Made by a program: the position numbers and the translations under genes
Notes under the pieces: model-generated
What the model was told of the DNA's origin: nothing
Seen by the model: the letters and a program-made list of their open reading frames with translations, nothing else
Databases searched by the model: none
NCBI GenBank assembly: GCA_016795375.1
Contig: JAEUHJ010000151.1
Location: 1-64,000, forward strand
Reading direction: 5' to 3'
DNA: 64,000 nucleotides
Origin: Verrucomicrobiaceae bacterium
GTDB lineage: Bacteria > Verrucomicrobiota > Verrucomicrobiia > Verrucomicrobiales > Verrucomicrobiaceae
In this document: one piece after another, positions 45,901 to 55,776 of the stretch
How positions within the stretch are numbered: the first letter of the stretch is position 1
How the letters are laid out: each line of letters begins with the position of its first letter

Positions 45901-46160
45901 AGCTCGACGAGCTGGAAGGCCAGTGGCGGGATCAATTCGGCGAAAAACTGCCGCACGCGGTCACGAACCTTCTCGTTTGCGCGGGCATCCGCCTCGCCGC
46001 ATCTCATGCGGGTGTCGGCGATGTCGAGATCAAGGAGCGCAAGCTCATGCTCACGCGCAACGGCCGTCACGTCATGGTGCAGGGCAGATTCCCGCGCCTG
46101 GCATCGGCTCCCGGCCACAAGCAGCTTGAGGAGGCGCTGGCGATGCTGCGCACGCTTTGA
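42933..46160 (+). CDS. mfd: transcription-repair coupling factor Mfd
   Basis: A DNA translocase of about 1075 residues that displaces stalled RNA polymerase and recruits UvrA. The UvrB-like N-terminal module is present (ERGQFSRRGGIVDFFSWQAE), then the RNA-polymerase-interacting Tudor-like domain (GDLVVHKEHGIGRYAGLEV), the helicase core (CADVGFGKTEVAIRAAFKAV, DEEQRFGVKHKEKF, TLSATPIPRTLYLALMG, TIIESGVDIPNANTIII, QLRGRVGRGGVQAHAYLL) and the C-terminal TRCF domain. The start is uncertain: ATG 42933 lies within a terminator-like hairpin, and GTG 43050 would still keep the family core. The stop abuts the patatin stop in the palindrome TGATCA. Confidence 0.95.
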   Translation: MPGRTGPAFLLHSAKRAASRLSKPPPSRARGDALGLVDLVLSKKEFKARAVLDHVTPQAFGFASALLVRRVEKEKRRVWLLCPDVKTQDHVHAELGVWQCPALYFPRLGQVMEGALADPELLAERTAVLSRMTEGESPVMVLCADSLDESAPALAAITEQKRMLVAGAKLDVEILIKELSDAGYERVPVVTERGQFSRRGGIVDFFSWQAEEPLRLEFFDDELESIRAFDLHHQSSIRRLEIAGVILSMSDGSEEAGLVRDHLRKDDFIIQIEGEGDLAAHAHILSGAAEVEGMEDFSAAIHENPLGVFDASDFVLHEARREVFARQIGEWHAQGWRTVIFFHNEAERERFNELQSKLPSSVEAKLGLLYRGFTVPAAKLAVLTGAEIFGRHQQIRRVRGSKLDEAETLRKARDVLSELREGDLVVHKEHGIGRYAGLEVREGGKKEEVLVLHYAEGAKLFVPLAHVHMVSRYVGVGGKAPSLSRLSEARWKKTRATAEKSVEEFAARMLSVAAERQTLKAFSHPPDTRWQVEFEESFLYRETPDQLRSAEEIKRDMEAGKPMDRLLCADVGFGKTEVAIRAAFKAVMGGRQVAILVPTTVLARQHWENIRQRMSEFPVTVEMLCRLTPANKEREIVKGISEGTVDIVVGTHRVISKDVRFKNLGLAVIDEEQRFGVKHKEKFKDIFRLVDVLTLSATPIPRTLYLALMGMRDMSTIETPPPNKQAVQTQICPYDERVIQQAVDAEIERGGQVFFLHNRVATIEKIAQRIRELCPKARVLVGHGQMESELLEDIMHTFVDGEADVLVCTTIIESGVDIPNANTIIIDRADRFGLADLYQLRGRVGRGGVQAHAYLLLPRDAVTAGDARKRVNAIKQYAGLGSGFKIALRDLEIRGAGNLLGTEQSGHIAAIGFDLYCQMLKQSVARMQGRRVARPVEVGLRADFLVMSEALMLQAEKSATPAFLPSTFIEDAKMRITAYRQLGEIMTRKELDELEGQWRDQFGEKLPHAVTNLLVCAGIRLAASHAGVGDVEIKERKLMLTRNGRHVMVQGRFPRLASAPGHKQLEEALAMLRTL
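42935..42965 (+). terminator. intrinsic terminator after the alpha/beta hydrolase gene
   Basis: An eight-base-pair stem GCCGGGCC/GGCCCGGC with a five-base loop (42935-42955) followed by GTTTCTTTT. It lies 78 bases after the hydrolase stop. Because it overlaps the first possible ATG of mfd, it also argues that mfd translation starts further downstream. Confidence 0.75.
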
Positions 46161-47003
46161 TCAGAGCAGCTTTGACAATGTCTCGTCGAACAACTTCTGC
46201 GCCGCGGCTTCGCCGAGCGCGTAGCCGGTTTTCAGGCGGCCGGGAAACAGCGGCGATGGACGCGGATGCACCGTGGACACCAGTGTGATTTTTTTTCCGT
46301 GCAGGCGGGCCAGCTCCAGGCGGTCGGCCAGAATCTGGCGGCTCATGGTCTCATGCGAGGCGGCGACGGCGGAGAGCATCCGCGCTGGAATCAGCCGGGG
46401 CGGTCTGCCGCAAGGCCGGGTGATGCGGTGCATGATGATGTGGTCGATGTCAGCATCGTGGAACCACGGGTCGATGGGGATTTCATGCGCGACGCCGCCG
46501 TCAGTGCATGCGCGTCCGCCGAACTCAAGAGGTGAGAAGATCATCGGCACGCAGGCGCTCGCGGCCATGGCCCTGGCCAGCGGCCCCTGGCCCGGAAAAA
46601 GGGTCTCCGCGCCCTCCAGATCGCTCAAAGCGATCATCAACCTTGGATTGACGAGGGATTCGATGTCGCGCAGGCCGACGAGGGATTCAAAAAAGGCGAC
46701 GGCGCCATGCGGGTTGAAAAACCCGGGATGACGGTGCTTGAAGACATCGACGAGCTGATGCCAGATCCAGCGCGTGTGTGATGCGAAGGAAAGATACAAC
46801 CGTCTGCCAAGGACGGCCTGCTTGATCGTCTCCTGGTCCACGCCCGCGGCATAGAGTCCGGCCGTGATCGCCCCGGCGGAGGAGCCTGCGACCGCCACGG
46901 GGCGCACGCCGAGCGCATGCAGCCGTGCCATGAAACCCGCATGTGTCGCGTAGCCCATGAATGACGCGCCGAGGGAGATGGCGATGCGCGGCGTGGAACT
47001 CAT
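46161..47003 (-). CDS. patatin-like phospholipase
   Basis: A 280-residue lipid acyl hydrolase of the patatin family. The oxyanion region ISLGASFMGYATHAGFM is followed by the nucleophile Ser42 in GSSAG and the aspartate of the Ser-Asp dyad in TDGG near residues 167-170. The start at 47003 is marked by GAGGTGG upstream and by a four-base overlap with the flippase-like gene; the longer frame is only upstream coding sequence read in another phase. No signal peptide is present, so it should act in the cytoplasm or at the inner membrane face. Last gene of the reductase-ACP-flippase-patatin set, it may remodel or release the acyl product made by that set (inference). Confidence 0.88.
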   Translation of the reverse strand: MSSTPRIAISLGASFMGYATHAGFMARLHALGVRPVAVAGSSAGAITAGLYAAGVDQETIKQAVLGRRLYLSFASHTRWIWHQLVDVFKHRHPGFFNPHGAVAFFESLVGLRDIESLVNPRLMIALSDLEGAETLFPGQGPLARAMAASACVPMIFSPLEFGGRACTDGGVAHEIPIDPWFHDADIDHIIMHRITRPCGRPPRLIPARMLSAVAASHETMSRQILADRLELARLHGKKITLVSTVHPRPSPLFPGRLKTGYALGEAAAQKLFDETLSKLL

Positions 47004-48019
47004 GATGCCACCTCGTCCGTCCTGTGCCTGGATTGCAGGAACAACAGTCCGCCGACGAGTCCCCAGAAGAGATTCAGCAACCAGCCGGCGAGCGAGGCGG
47101 AGACGCCCACGGTCTCCGGCACGGAGGCCAGCCCGGCCAGCAGCGCCTCGAAGGTATGTTCGCGCACGCCGAGCCCTGACACGGACACCGGCAGTGACGC
47201 GGCGGCATCCACCACGGGCATCGCGGTGAAGACATCCAGCACCCCGGCCATGCCGCCCACGGCGCGCAGTCCGCAGTAAAAACTCATGAAGAACAGCACA
47301 TGCATGACAATGCCCACCAGCGTGGCGGGAAGCACGCGTCCGCGCAGTTGCATGAAGACCCCATGTGCGCGCTCCAAACGGGTGAAGACGCCCGCGAACA
47401 GCGGCCGGCCGAAGACGCGCGGGAAGGTGCGCCGTCCCCAGGAGAGCACCGCGGGTTTCATCAAAATCCATCCCATGAGGATGCCGGCCGCCGCGCCGCC
47501 CACATACATGGTGTAGCCGGCGATGAGCACACGGGTATTGCCCCCCAGCGCGTACCAGCGTTCGTGGATGGCCAGCACGCACAGCAGGAACAGCACGGCC
47601 ACCGACAGCAGTCCGGTGAGATGATCCAGCAGCAGCGACATGCCCACGGGCATCGTCCTGCCTGGCAGACGACGCGAGAGGGACATGATCTTGTAGGCGT
47701 CGCCGCCCATCACGCCGATGGAGCTGATGTTGAAGAACGCGCCCACGATTTCCGCGCGCAGGACGGCCCCCAACGGCAGGGCAGGCGCCAGGCCGCGCAG
47801 CAGGATGTGCCAGCGCACGGCGGTGAGAAACAGGGAGGCAAAGGCACAGGCGATGCCAGCCGCCGCCCACGGCCAGTTCGCCAGCATGGCGCCGAGCCGC
47901 GGCGCGATCTCCGCGATCAGGTCATGCTCCTGGAACAACAGCCACAGCAGCGCCGCGCTGATGACCAGGCGCAGGGAGATGGAAAGGAGCCGCTTCACAA
48001 CACAGGAAGGCGGGATCAC
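47000..48019 (-). CDS. flippase-like integral membrane protein (LPG synthase TM domain family)
   Basis: A 339-residue protein with about eight hydrophobic helices, of the lysylphosphatidylglycerol-synthase TM region (UPF0104/AglD-like) family. Motifs seen are VRWHILLRGLAPALPLG, GAFFNISSIGVMGGDAYKI, SLLLDHLTGLLSV, and SLPVSVSGLGVREHTFEALL near the C-terminus, the last being typical. The family includes proteins linked to lipid translocation and hopanoid or glycolipid export. Overlaps of four bases join it to the ACP gene upstream and to the patatin gene downstream, so it belongs to one transcript. It may move the lipid product across the inner membrane (inference). Confidence 0.85.
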   Translation of the reverse strand: MIPPSCVVKRLLSISLRLVISAALLWLLFQEHDLIAEIAPRLGAMLANWPWAAAGIACAFASLFLTAVRWHILLRGLAPALPLGAVLRAEIVGAFFNISSIGVMGGDAYKIMSLSRRLPGRTMPVGMSLLLDHLTGLLSVAVLFLLCVLAIHERWYALGGNTRVLIAGYTMYVGGAAAGILMGWILMKPAVLSWGRRTFPRVFGRPLFAGVFTRLERAHGVFMQLRGRVLPATLVGIVMHVLFFMSFYCGLRAVGGMAGVLDVFTAMPVVDAAASLPVSVSGLGVREHTFEALLAGLASVPETVGVSASLAGWLLNLFWGLVGGLLFLQSRHRTDEVAS

Positions 48020-48273
48020 GCTGCCGCCTGCCTCTTCTCCAGCGCGTCGGCGATGGTGCCCACGCTGTGCAGAACGCGCCTGGCCTGTTCCTGGTCGGAC
48101 ATTTTGAAGCCGAAATTCTTCTCGAGCATCACCACGACCTGCAGCGCATCCACGGAGTCCAGGCCGATGCCGGCCGGGCCGAAGAGGGGCGTGTCATCGC
48201 CGATGTCGTCCGTCTTCATGTCGAGCATGAGCTCGGTGATGAGAAGCTCTTTGAGGCGCTGGCGGATGGGCAT
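48016..48273 (-). CDS. acyl carrier protein
   Basis: An 85-residue acidic carrier protein. The phosphopantetheine attachment serine is Ser40 in GLDSVDAL, with the usual four-helix pattern around it (LFGPAGIGLDS, VVVMLEKNFGFKM). The length is typical. It differs from the housekeeping AcpP context (no fabD, fabF or plsX beside it) and is overlapped by the flippase-like gene, so it is probably a dedicated carrier for a specialised lipid or polyketide. The reductase gene lies 35 bases upstream on the same strand. Confidence 0.92.
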   Translation of the reverse strand: MPIRQRLKELLITELMLDMKTDDIGDDTPLFGPAGIGLDSVDALQVVVMLEKNFGFKMSDQEQARRVLHSVGTIADALEKRQAAA

Positions 48274-48308
48274 GCGGGAAGTTCGTTTCGTGGGAGAGGG
48301 CGGACGCG

Positions 48309-49037
48309 TCAGAGCATCCCGCCGTCGATTTTGAGGGTCGATCCAGTGATATAGCTCGCCTCAGCACTGGCAAGAAAGAAAACCGCCGCCGCCACTTCCG
48401 AAGGCTCCGCAAAACGGCGCATCGGCAGTTGCATTTTCAGCGTCTTCAGGCGCTCCGCCGTCCAGTCAGCCGGCAATCCGCCCTCGATGTAGCCGGGACA
48501 CACCGCGTTCACCGTGATGCCCATCCGCGCCGACTCCTTGGCGAGGCTTTGCGTCAGCCCGATCACACCGGCCTTCGCCGCGGCGTAGTTCGTCTGGCCT
48601 GCGGGCGACCAGATCGCGCTGAGGGACGCTATGTTCACGATCCGGCCCTGGCATTGCCGCATCATCCCCGGCAACACCGCCTGGCAGCCGTGGAAGACCG
48701 CGTTGAGATTCGCGTCCAGCACGCGCGACCATTGATCCTGCGCCATGTTCGCCAGCAGGGCGTCCTCGTGAAAGCCGGCATTGTTGATCAAAGCCCCCAG
48801 CGGCCTGTCCCTGCCTTCGATTTCCCCCATCGCTGTCTTCCAGGACTCCGGGGAGGTGATTTCCAGGAAGATCATGTCAGCGCGGCCGGGAAACCGCGCC
48901 GCCAGCTCCCGGGCGCGATCACGCCGCTCCCGCACACCGAGAAACACATGGCAGTCCGCCTCCCGTGCCAGGAAGCTCTCGGCGATGGCGAGGCCCAGGG
49001 CGCCGTTCGCGCCGGTGATGAGGATGCTGCGGTGCAT
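48309..49037 (-). CDS. FabG-like 3-oxoacyl-ACP reductase (SDR family)
   Basis: A 242-residue short-chain dehydrogenase/reductase. The NADP(H)-binding TGANGALG is at the N-terminus, NNAG near 90, the catalytic serine in IASLSA, the YxxxK motif in NYAAAKAG, and the PGYI segment after it. This matches the classical FabG subgroup. It is the first gene of the minus-strand set reductase, ACP, flippase-like, patatin, so its substrate is probably a 3-oxoacyl chain on the adjacent ACP. A separate housekeeping fabG elsewhere in the genome is likely, so I give no symbol. Confidence 0.9.
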   Translation of the reverse strand: MHRSILITGANGALGLAIAESFLAREADCHVFLGVRERRDRARELAARFPGRADMIFLEITSPESWKTAMGEIEGRDRPLGALINNAGFHEDALLANMAQDQWSRVLDANLNAVFHGCQAVLPGMMRQCQGRIVNIASLSAIWSPAGQTNYAAAKAGVIGLTQSLAKESARMGITVNAVCPGYIEGGLPADWTAERLKTLKMQLPMRRFAEPSEVAAAVFFLASAEASYITGSTLKIDGGML

Positions 49038-49128
49038 GCGACCTGTTTTGCCGTTTCACACCCGGAGTTTCAAGCGGAGAGATTCTCCAATGGCGCGGAC
49101 GTGCCGCCCGCCGCCAGTGATGCGAAAC

Positions 49129-49158
49129 AAAAAGCACGCGGCTTTTGCGGCCGCGTGC
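49129..49158 (-). terminator. intrinsic terminator after secDF
   Basis: A nine-base-pair stem GCACGCGGC/GCCGCGTGC (49134-49142 and 49150-49158) with a seven-base loop. On the minus strand the stem is followed by TTTTTGTTT. It lies 25 bases after the secDF stop and separates that operon from the reductase-ACP genes. This is a textbook Rho-independent terminator. Confidence 0.85.
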
Positions 49159-49182
49159 CTGGGTGGGAGTCCCCGGATGGCA

Positions 49183-51603
49183 TCAAGCCTTCCCCCCCGC
49201 CGCGGCCGCGGCAGCGATGGCCTGCTGGGCCTTCATCTGCTCGATCTGTGCGTCGAGCACCTGGCGTTTCAGGCTGGTGCCGGTCTTCTTCGCGTACCAC
49301 AGCACGAGCGGGCTGGCGATGAAGATGGAGGAGTAGGTGCCCAGCAGCACGCCGATGGTGATGGGCATGGCGAACTCGAGCATGGCCGGATTGCCGAGGA
49401 AGAGCAGCACGACCATCGGCGCGAGGGCCGTGGGGCCAGTGAGCAGCGTGCGGGAGAGCGTCTTGCAGATGGCCTCGTTCATCAGCTCGCGCATGGAGCC
49501 GCCGCTGCCGCCCTGGATGGTCTCGCGGATGCGGTCGAAGACGACGATGGTGTCGTTGATGGAGTAACCGGCGATGGTGAGCAGCGCGCCGACGTGGATG
49601 ATGCTCATCTCCTGGCCGAAGAGCACGCAAAGGCCGGGCACCATGAGCACGTCGTGGAAGAGGGCGATGATGGCGCCGAGGGCGAAGGCGAACTCATAGC
49701 GCATCATCAAATAGGCGAAGATGGCGATGAGCGCGATGCCCATGGCGATGAGAGAGGTGGTCATCGCCTCGTCACCGATCACGCCGCCCACGGTGGCGAT
49801 GCTGGTGCCTGCGAGAGTGTCGTCCTTCCATTTGCCGGTGATGGCGCCCTGGATCACCGGGCCGCTCTTTTCCTCGCAGCGGATGCTGAGGTTCAGCGCG
49901 CCGGTGGTGGGGTCGCTCTTGCGTTGGATGTAGTAGGTGCCGAGTTCCTTGCCATCCGGCTGCTTGAGCCCTTTGAAAACGGCGTCGAACTCGCCGTCGG
50001 TGATGTTCTTTCCGGTTTTGAGCACCACGTCCACACGGCCGCCGCCGCGGAAGTCGATGCCGAGGCTCGATTTCCCCTTCACCGCCAGCGTGGCGAAGGA
50101 AATCGCGGTGACGACGAGGGAGGCGATGATGAACTTGGGCGCGGCGGAAAGGATGTCGAAAATCTTGTCAGGGATGATCTTGGTGGTGTGGATCTTCTTC
50201 AGGATGTTCTTGTCCACGATCCAGATGAAGATCACGCGGGTGACGATGAGCGCGCCGACCATGGAGGAGAGCAGGCCGATCATGAGCGTGACGGCGAACC
50301 CCTTGACCAGGCCGCCGGAAATCATGAACAGAATGACCGCGGAGATGAGCGTGGTGATGTTCGAGTCCGCGATGGCGGAGAATGCCTTCTCATACGCGGC
50401 GTCCAGCGCGGCGGCCAGGGACTTGCCCGCCTCCATTTCCTCGCGCAGGCGTTCGTAGATGAGCACGTTCGCATCCACGGCCATGCCGATGGTCAGGACG
50501 AGGCCGGCGATGCCGGGCATGGTGAGCGTGAAGCCGAAAAGGGACATCGCGCCGAAGAGGATGGCCATGTTGATGACCAGGCCGATGATCGCCACGAAGC
50601 CAGCCAGGCGGTAGATGAAGAACATGAACAGCGTGGTGATGACCAGCGCGGCGATGCCGACCCACTTGCCCTGGTCGATCGATGACTGGCCGTAGGCGGA
50701 GGAGACGGAGCTTTCCGAGAGGATGACCATCGGATTGCGCAGCGGATTGTTCAGCAACGTGGCCAGTGTGTCGGCCTCCTGCGGGGTGAAGCCCTTGCTG
50801 CCGCCGGAGATCTCGGCGCGGCCGCCGTAGTTTTTGGCACGCAGGGAAGGCGCGGAGTGGATGAAGCCGTCCACGATGATCGCCATCTGGTGCTGGTAGT
50901 GCACCGCGGCCAGCTCATCGAAACGTTTCGCTCCCTCGCTGTTGAGCTCCAGCACGACCTTGTTGCCCTCGGCATCGACGATGCGGTAGGTTTTGGCGAC
51001 GACATCGCCCTCCAGGTCCGGCATGTCGCGCACGAGCTCGGAGATGGCCAGCACGGTGCCGTCCTTCGCGGTTTCAGGCACACGGTACTGCATTTCCATC
51101 CAGCCCGGTTCCTTGATGCCGCCACGGGCCTTTATCTGCTCCAGTTTTGCCCTGCCATCGGGATGCACGCGGCGGAATTCGAGATGCGCCACCTGCTGGA
51201 TTTTGTCGCGCACGTCCTTGACCTCGTCCGCCGAGATGCCCGGCATCTGGATCACCACGCGGTCGGCTCCTTCAGGCTGGAGGGCGAGGTCTTTCGAGCC
51301 GTCCGGGCTGAGGCGCTTCTCCAGGATGCCGATGGCCTGCTGCACGTCGGATGACGTGACTGCGCGCGGCGTGCCGTCCTCGTTCTTGCCCGGCTCCAGC
51401 TTCACGATGAACTCGCTCCCGCCCTGGAGGTCGATGCCCAGCTTGATGCCCAGCGCGTCCACGGTGTAGAGCGAGGCAAAGGCGGTCAGCGCGATGAGCA
51501 GCGTGCCGGTGATCCGCTTGGTCTTGTGGACGGCGGTGCCGACATAGATGAGCAGCATCAGCAGGATCGTGGCACCGACGAGGAAGGTGGCGAAGGGGTT
51601 CAT
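49183..51603 (-). CDS. secDF: protein translocase subunit SecDF (fused SecD and SecF)
   Basis: An 806-residue inner-membrane RND-type motor that drives protein export using proton-motive force, with SecYEG. ATG at 51603 is chosen; the short frame upstream is intergenic. The SecD half has GIKLGIDLQGGSEFIVKL and the periplasmic P1 domain, then TM segments with GIAGLVLTIGMAVDANVLIY. The SecF half starts near residue 480 with SLGIDFRGGGRVDV and has ALFHDVLMVPG and GYSINDTIVVFDRIRE. It is one gene rather than two, as in Verrucomicrobia and Bacteroidetes. It lies 42 bases downstream of yajC, and a strong terminator follows. Part of the tgt-yajC-secDF operon. Confidence 0.96.
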   Translation of the reverse strand: MNPFATFLVGATILLMLLIYVGTAVHKTKRITGTLLIALTAFASLYTVDALGIKLGIDLQGGSEFIVKLEPGKNEDGTPRAVTSSDVQQAIGILEKRLSPDGSKDLALQPEGADRVVIQMPGISADEVKDVRDKIQQVAHLEFRRVHPDGRAKLEQIKARGGIKEPGWMEMQYRVPETAKDGTVLAISELVRDMPDLEGDVVAKTYRIVDAEGNKVVLELNSEGAKRFDELAAVHYQHQMAIIVDGFIHSAPSLRAKNYGGRAEISGGSKGFTPQEADTLATLLNNPLRNPMVILSESSVSSAYGQSSIDQGKWVGIAALVITTLFMFFIYRLAGFVAIIGLVINMAILFGAMSLFGFTLTMPGIAGLVLTIGMAVDANVLIYERLREEMEAGKSLAAALDAAYEKAFSAIADSNITTLISAVILFMISGGLVKGFAVTLMIGLLSSMVGALIVTRVIFIWIVDKNILKKIHTTKIIPDKIFDILSAAPKFIIASLVVTAISFATLAVKGKSSLGIDFRGGGRVDVVLKTGKNITDGEFDAVFKGLKQPDGKELGTYYIQRKSDPTTGALNLSIRCEEKSGPVIQGAITGKWKDDTLAGTSIATVGGVIGDEAMTTSLIAMGIALIAIFAYLMMRYEFAFALGAIIALFHDVLMVPGLCVLFGQEMSIIHVGALLTIAGYSINDTIVVFDRIRETIQGGSGGSMRELMNEAICKTLSRTLLTGPTALAPMVVLLFLGNPAMLEFAMPITIGVLLGTYSSIFIASPLVLWYAKKTGTSLKRQVLDAQIEQMKAQQAIAAAAAAGGKA

Positions 51604-51645
51604 GACTGGAGGGGGAGGTGGAAAGATGAAAGCTGGAAACAAAAA

Positions 51646-53794
<2,149 letters not shown>

Positions 53795-53888
53795 GGGGAT
53801 AAAACGAATGCCATCTGCGGAGTCAACGTGGAAAACGGCGCGGCCGGGAAGTGGCGCATAAGCTGGAAATGCGGAGCACGCTCGCCGC

Positions 53889-53916
53889 TTGCTCATTTCT
53901 CAATCCGCCCTACTCT
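53889..53916 (+). promoter_or_regulatory. candidate promoter of ychF
   Basis: TTGCTC at 53889-53894 and TACTCT at 53911-53916 with a 16-base spacer. The start of transcription would be only a few bases before the ATG at 53927, implying an almost leaderless mRNA, which agrees with the absence of a Shine-Dalgarno site there. Confidence 0.3.
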
Positions 53917-53926
53917 CGCCGCCCTT

Positions 53927-55042
53927 ATGCTCAGAGCCGGTATCGTTGGCCTTCCGAACGTTGGCAAATCCACCCTTTTCAATGCTGTCACCCGCACCCG
54001 TAAGGCGGAGGCGGCGAACTATCCCTTCTGCACCATCGAGCCGAACACCGGCGTCGTGACCGTGCCGGACGAGCGCCTCGCCGTGCTCTCGAAGCTCTCC
54101 GGCTCGCAGAAACTCGTGCCTGCCGCGATTGAATTCGTGGACATCGCCGGTCTCGTGAAAGGCGCGAGCCAGGGGGAGGGCCTCGGCAACAAGTTCCTCA
54201 GCCACATTCGTGAAGTGGATGCGATCGTCCATGTCGTGCGCTGCTTTGAAAACGGCGACATCACCCACGTCAGCGGCACGATAGACCCCGTGGCCGACAT
54301 TGAGGTCATCAACACGGAGCTCATCCTGGCCGACATGGACGCCGTGCAGCGCCGCAAGGACAAGGCCGAGAAGAACGCCAAGCGAGGCGAAAAAGAGGCC
54401 AAGGCCGAGCTTTCCCTCTGTGAAAAGCTGATCCCGCATTTCGACGCCGGAAAACCCGCCGTGACGCTCGAACTCGGCGATGACGAACGCAAGCTGCTCA
54501 AATCCTTCTTCCTCCTCACCTCGAAGCCCTGCATCTTCGCCTGCAACGTCGCGGAAAGCGACCTCGCATCCGCGAGCAGCGATCCGGACAACCATCCCTT
54601 CGTCGGCAAGGTGCGCGAATACGTCAAACACGCTCACGAGGCCACTGCCGTCGTTGTCAGCGCTGCCATCGAGAGCGAGTTGATTGATTTGAGCGACGAG
54701 GACGCGAAGGCTTATCTCGCCGACATCGGCGTCACGGACAGCGGCGTGTCGCGGCTGATCAAAGGCGCTTACGATTTGCTCGGTTTGCAGACCTATCTGA
54801 CCACGGGCGAGAAAGAAACCCGCGCCTGGACCATCACTAAGGGCATGAAGGCTCCGCAGGCCGCCGGCGTCATCCACGGCGACTTCGAGCGCGGCTTCAT
54901 CGCCGGTGAAATCGTCCACTTCAACGACCTCGTCGAACTCGGCTCCAATGCCAAATGCCGTGAGAAGGGCAAGCTGCGCATCGAAGGCAAGGAATACGTC
55001 ATGCGTGACGGCGACGTCGTCGAATGGCGTTTCAATGTGTGA
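53927..55042 (+). CDS. ychF: redox-regulated ATPase YchF (OBG family GTPase fold)
   Basis: A 371-residue conserved Obg-family NTPase that prefers ATP and binds ribosomes. Walker A GLPNVGKST is at residues 8-16, the switch I region ANYPFCTIEPNTGVV and the switch II motif FVDIAGLVKGASQGEGLGN follow, then the helical arm and the C-terminal TGS domain (RGFIAGEIVHFNDLVELGS, GKEYVMRDGDVVEWRFNV). ATG at 53927 is the only start that gives the family N-terminus; the longer frame upstream lies antisense to the Rieske gene. No Shine-Dalgarno site is seen. Confidence 0.97.
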   Translation: MLRAGIVGLPNVGKSTLFNAVTRTRKAEAANYPFCTIEPNTGVVTVPDERLAVLSKLSGSQKLVPAAIEFVDIAGLVKGASQGEGLGNKFLSHIREVDAIVHVVRCFENGDITHVSGTIDPVADIEVINTELILADMDAVQRRKDKAEKNAKRGEKEAKAELSLCEKLIPHFDAGKPAVTLELGDDERKLLKSFFLLTSKPCIFACNVAESDLASASSDPDNHPFVGKVREYVKHAHEATAVVVSAAIESELIDLSDEDAKAYLADIGVTDSGVSRLIKGAYDLLGLQTYLTTGEKETRAWTITKGMKAPQAAGVIHGDFERGFIAGEIVHFNDLVELGSNAKCREKGKLRIEGKEYVMRDGDVVEWRFNV

Positions 55043-55048
55043 ACGTGC

Positions 55049-55597
55049 TCACTGGGCTTCCTTCCAGATCCGCCCCTGTCCTGTGCGGAAGCCGCGCTCC
55101 AGGCTTTGGAACAGCGAGTTCAGCCGCGCCTCGTCCTTGATCACATATTCCACCGTGTGCGCGTGTGTGGAGGTGGGGTAATTCTTCACCACCTTCGGCG
55201 TCGTCAGCTCCGGGGAGACACGCCCCGCCGCCTGCTCGAACATGCCTTTCGCACGATCCAGCGCCTGCGTACCCGCCGTCACCGCGTTGCTGCCTGTTTC
55301 CGGTTTGTAGGGCTCGAGGAAGTAGAAGCGCACCACCTGCGCCGAGTTCAGCGTCAAGTTCACCTCGACGACACGCGCCACGCCGTCGGAGATGTACTCA
55401 TGCATCGACAGCGCGATGATCGAGTTGCAGCGCACGATGTAATTCCCGCCGTTCATGCGCCCGTCCCACAAGCCGTCACGCGTCGGCGTGTCCCCCTGCT
55501 GCTGGCCGCCCTGGCCGGTGGTGTTCTGAGCGGGGGCTGTCTGCGCATGCAGGGCTGCGGAAGAGACGAGCAGGAGAGTGGCGAGAATGGTTTTCAT
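55049..55597 (-). CDS. secreted protein, unknown function
   Basis: A 182-residue protein with a signal peptide (MKTILATLLLVSSAALHA), then a Gln/Gly-rich low-complexity linker (about residues 20-37) and a folded domain with RDGLWDGRMNGGNYIVRCNS, VARVVEVNLTLNSAQVVRFYFLEPY and ending KDEARLNSLFQSLERGF. No family is recognised. It converges with ychF (six bases between stops) and diverges from the DUF1501 gene. It is likely periplasmic. ATG at 55597 is chosen because it begins the signal peptide. Confidence 0.65.
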   Translation of the reverse strand: MKTILATLLLVSSAALHAQTAPAQNTTGQGGQQQGDTPTRDGLWDGRMNGGNYIVRCNSIIALSMHEYISDGVARVVEVNLTLNSAQVVRFYFLEPYKPETGSNAVTAGTQALDRAKGMFEQAAGRVSPELTTPKVVKNYPTSTHAHTVEYVIKDEARLNSLFQSLERGFRTGQGRIWKEAQ

Positions 55598-55776
55598 GGC
55601 AGGATATGCGGTGAGACTAGCATGGGCTCCGCATGGGTGAACAACCCTTTCTTTGAAGGAACGTTGCGCGCAGGCTGCCTGGCATCGCCGGAAAGCCCCA
55701 TCGGCCAAAGCGTCATCATCCATTAGGTTTGGCCTTCTGGAGACGTATTCTCGTCCTGCAACCACCCTACGCGCCC

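Noticed and set aside
46161-47870. A 569-codon frame containing the patatin gene
   Set aside because: Its N-terminal 289 codons are the flippase-like gene read in the wrong frame. The patatin start with a ribosome site is at 47003.
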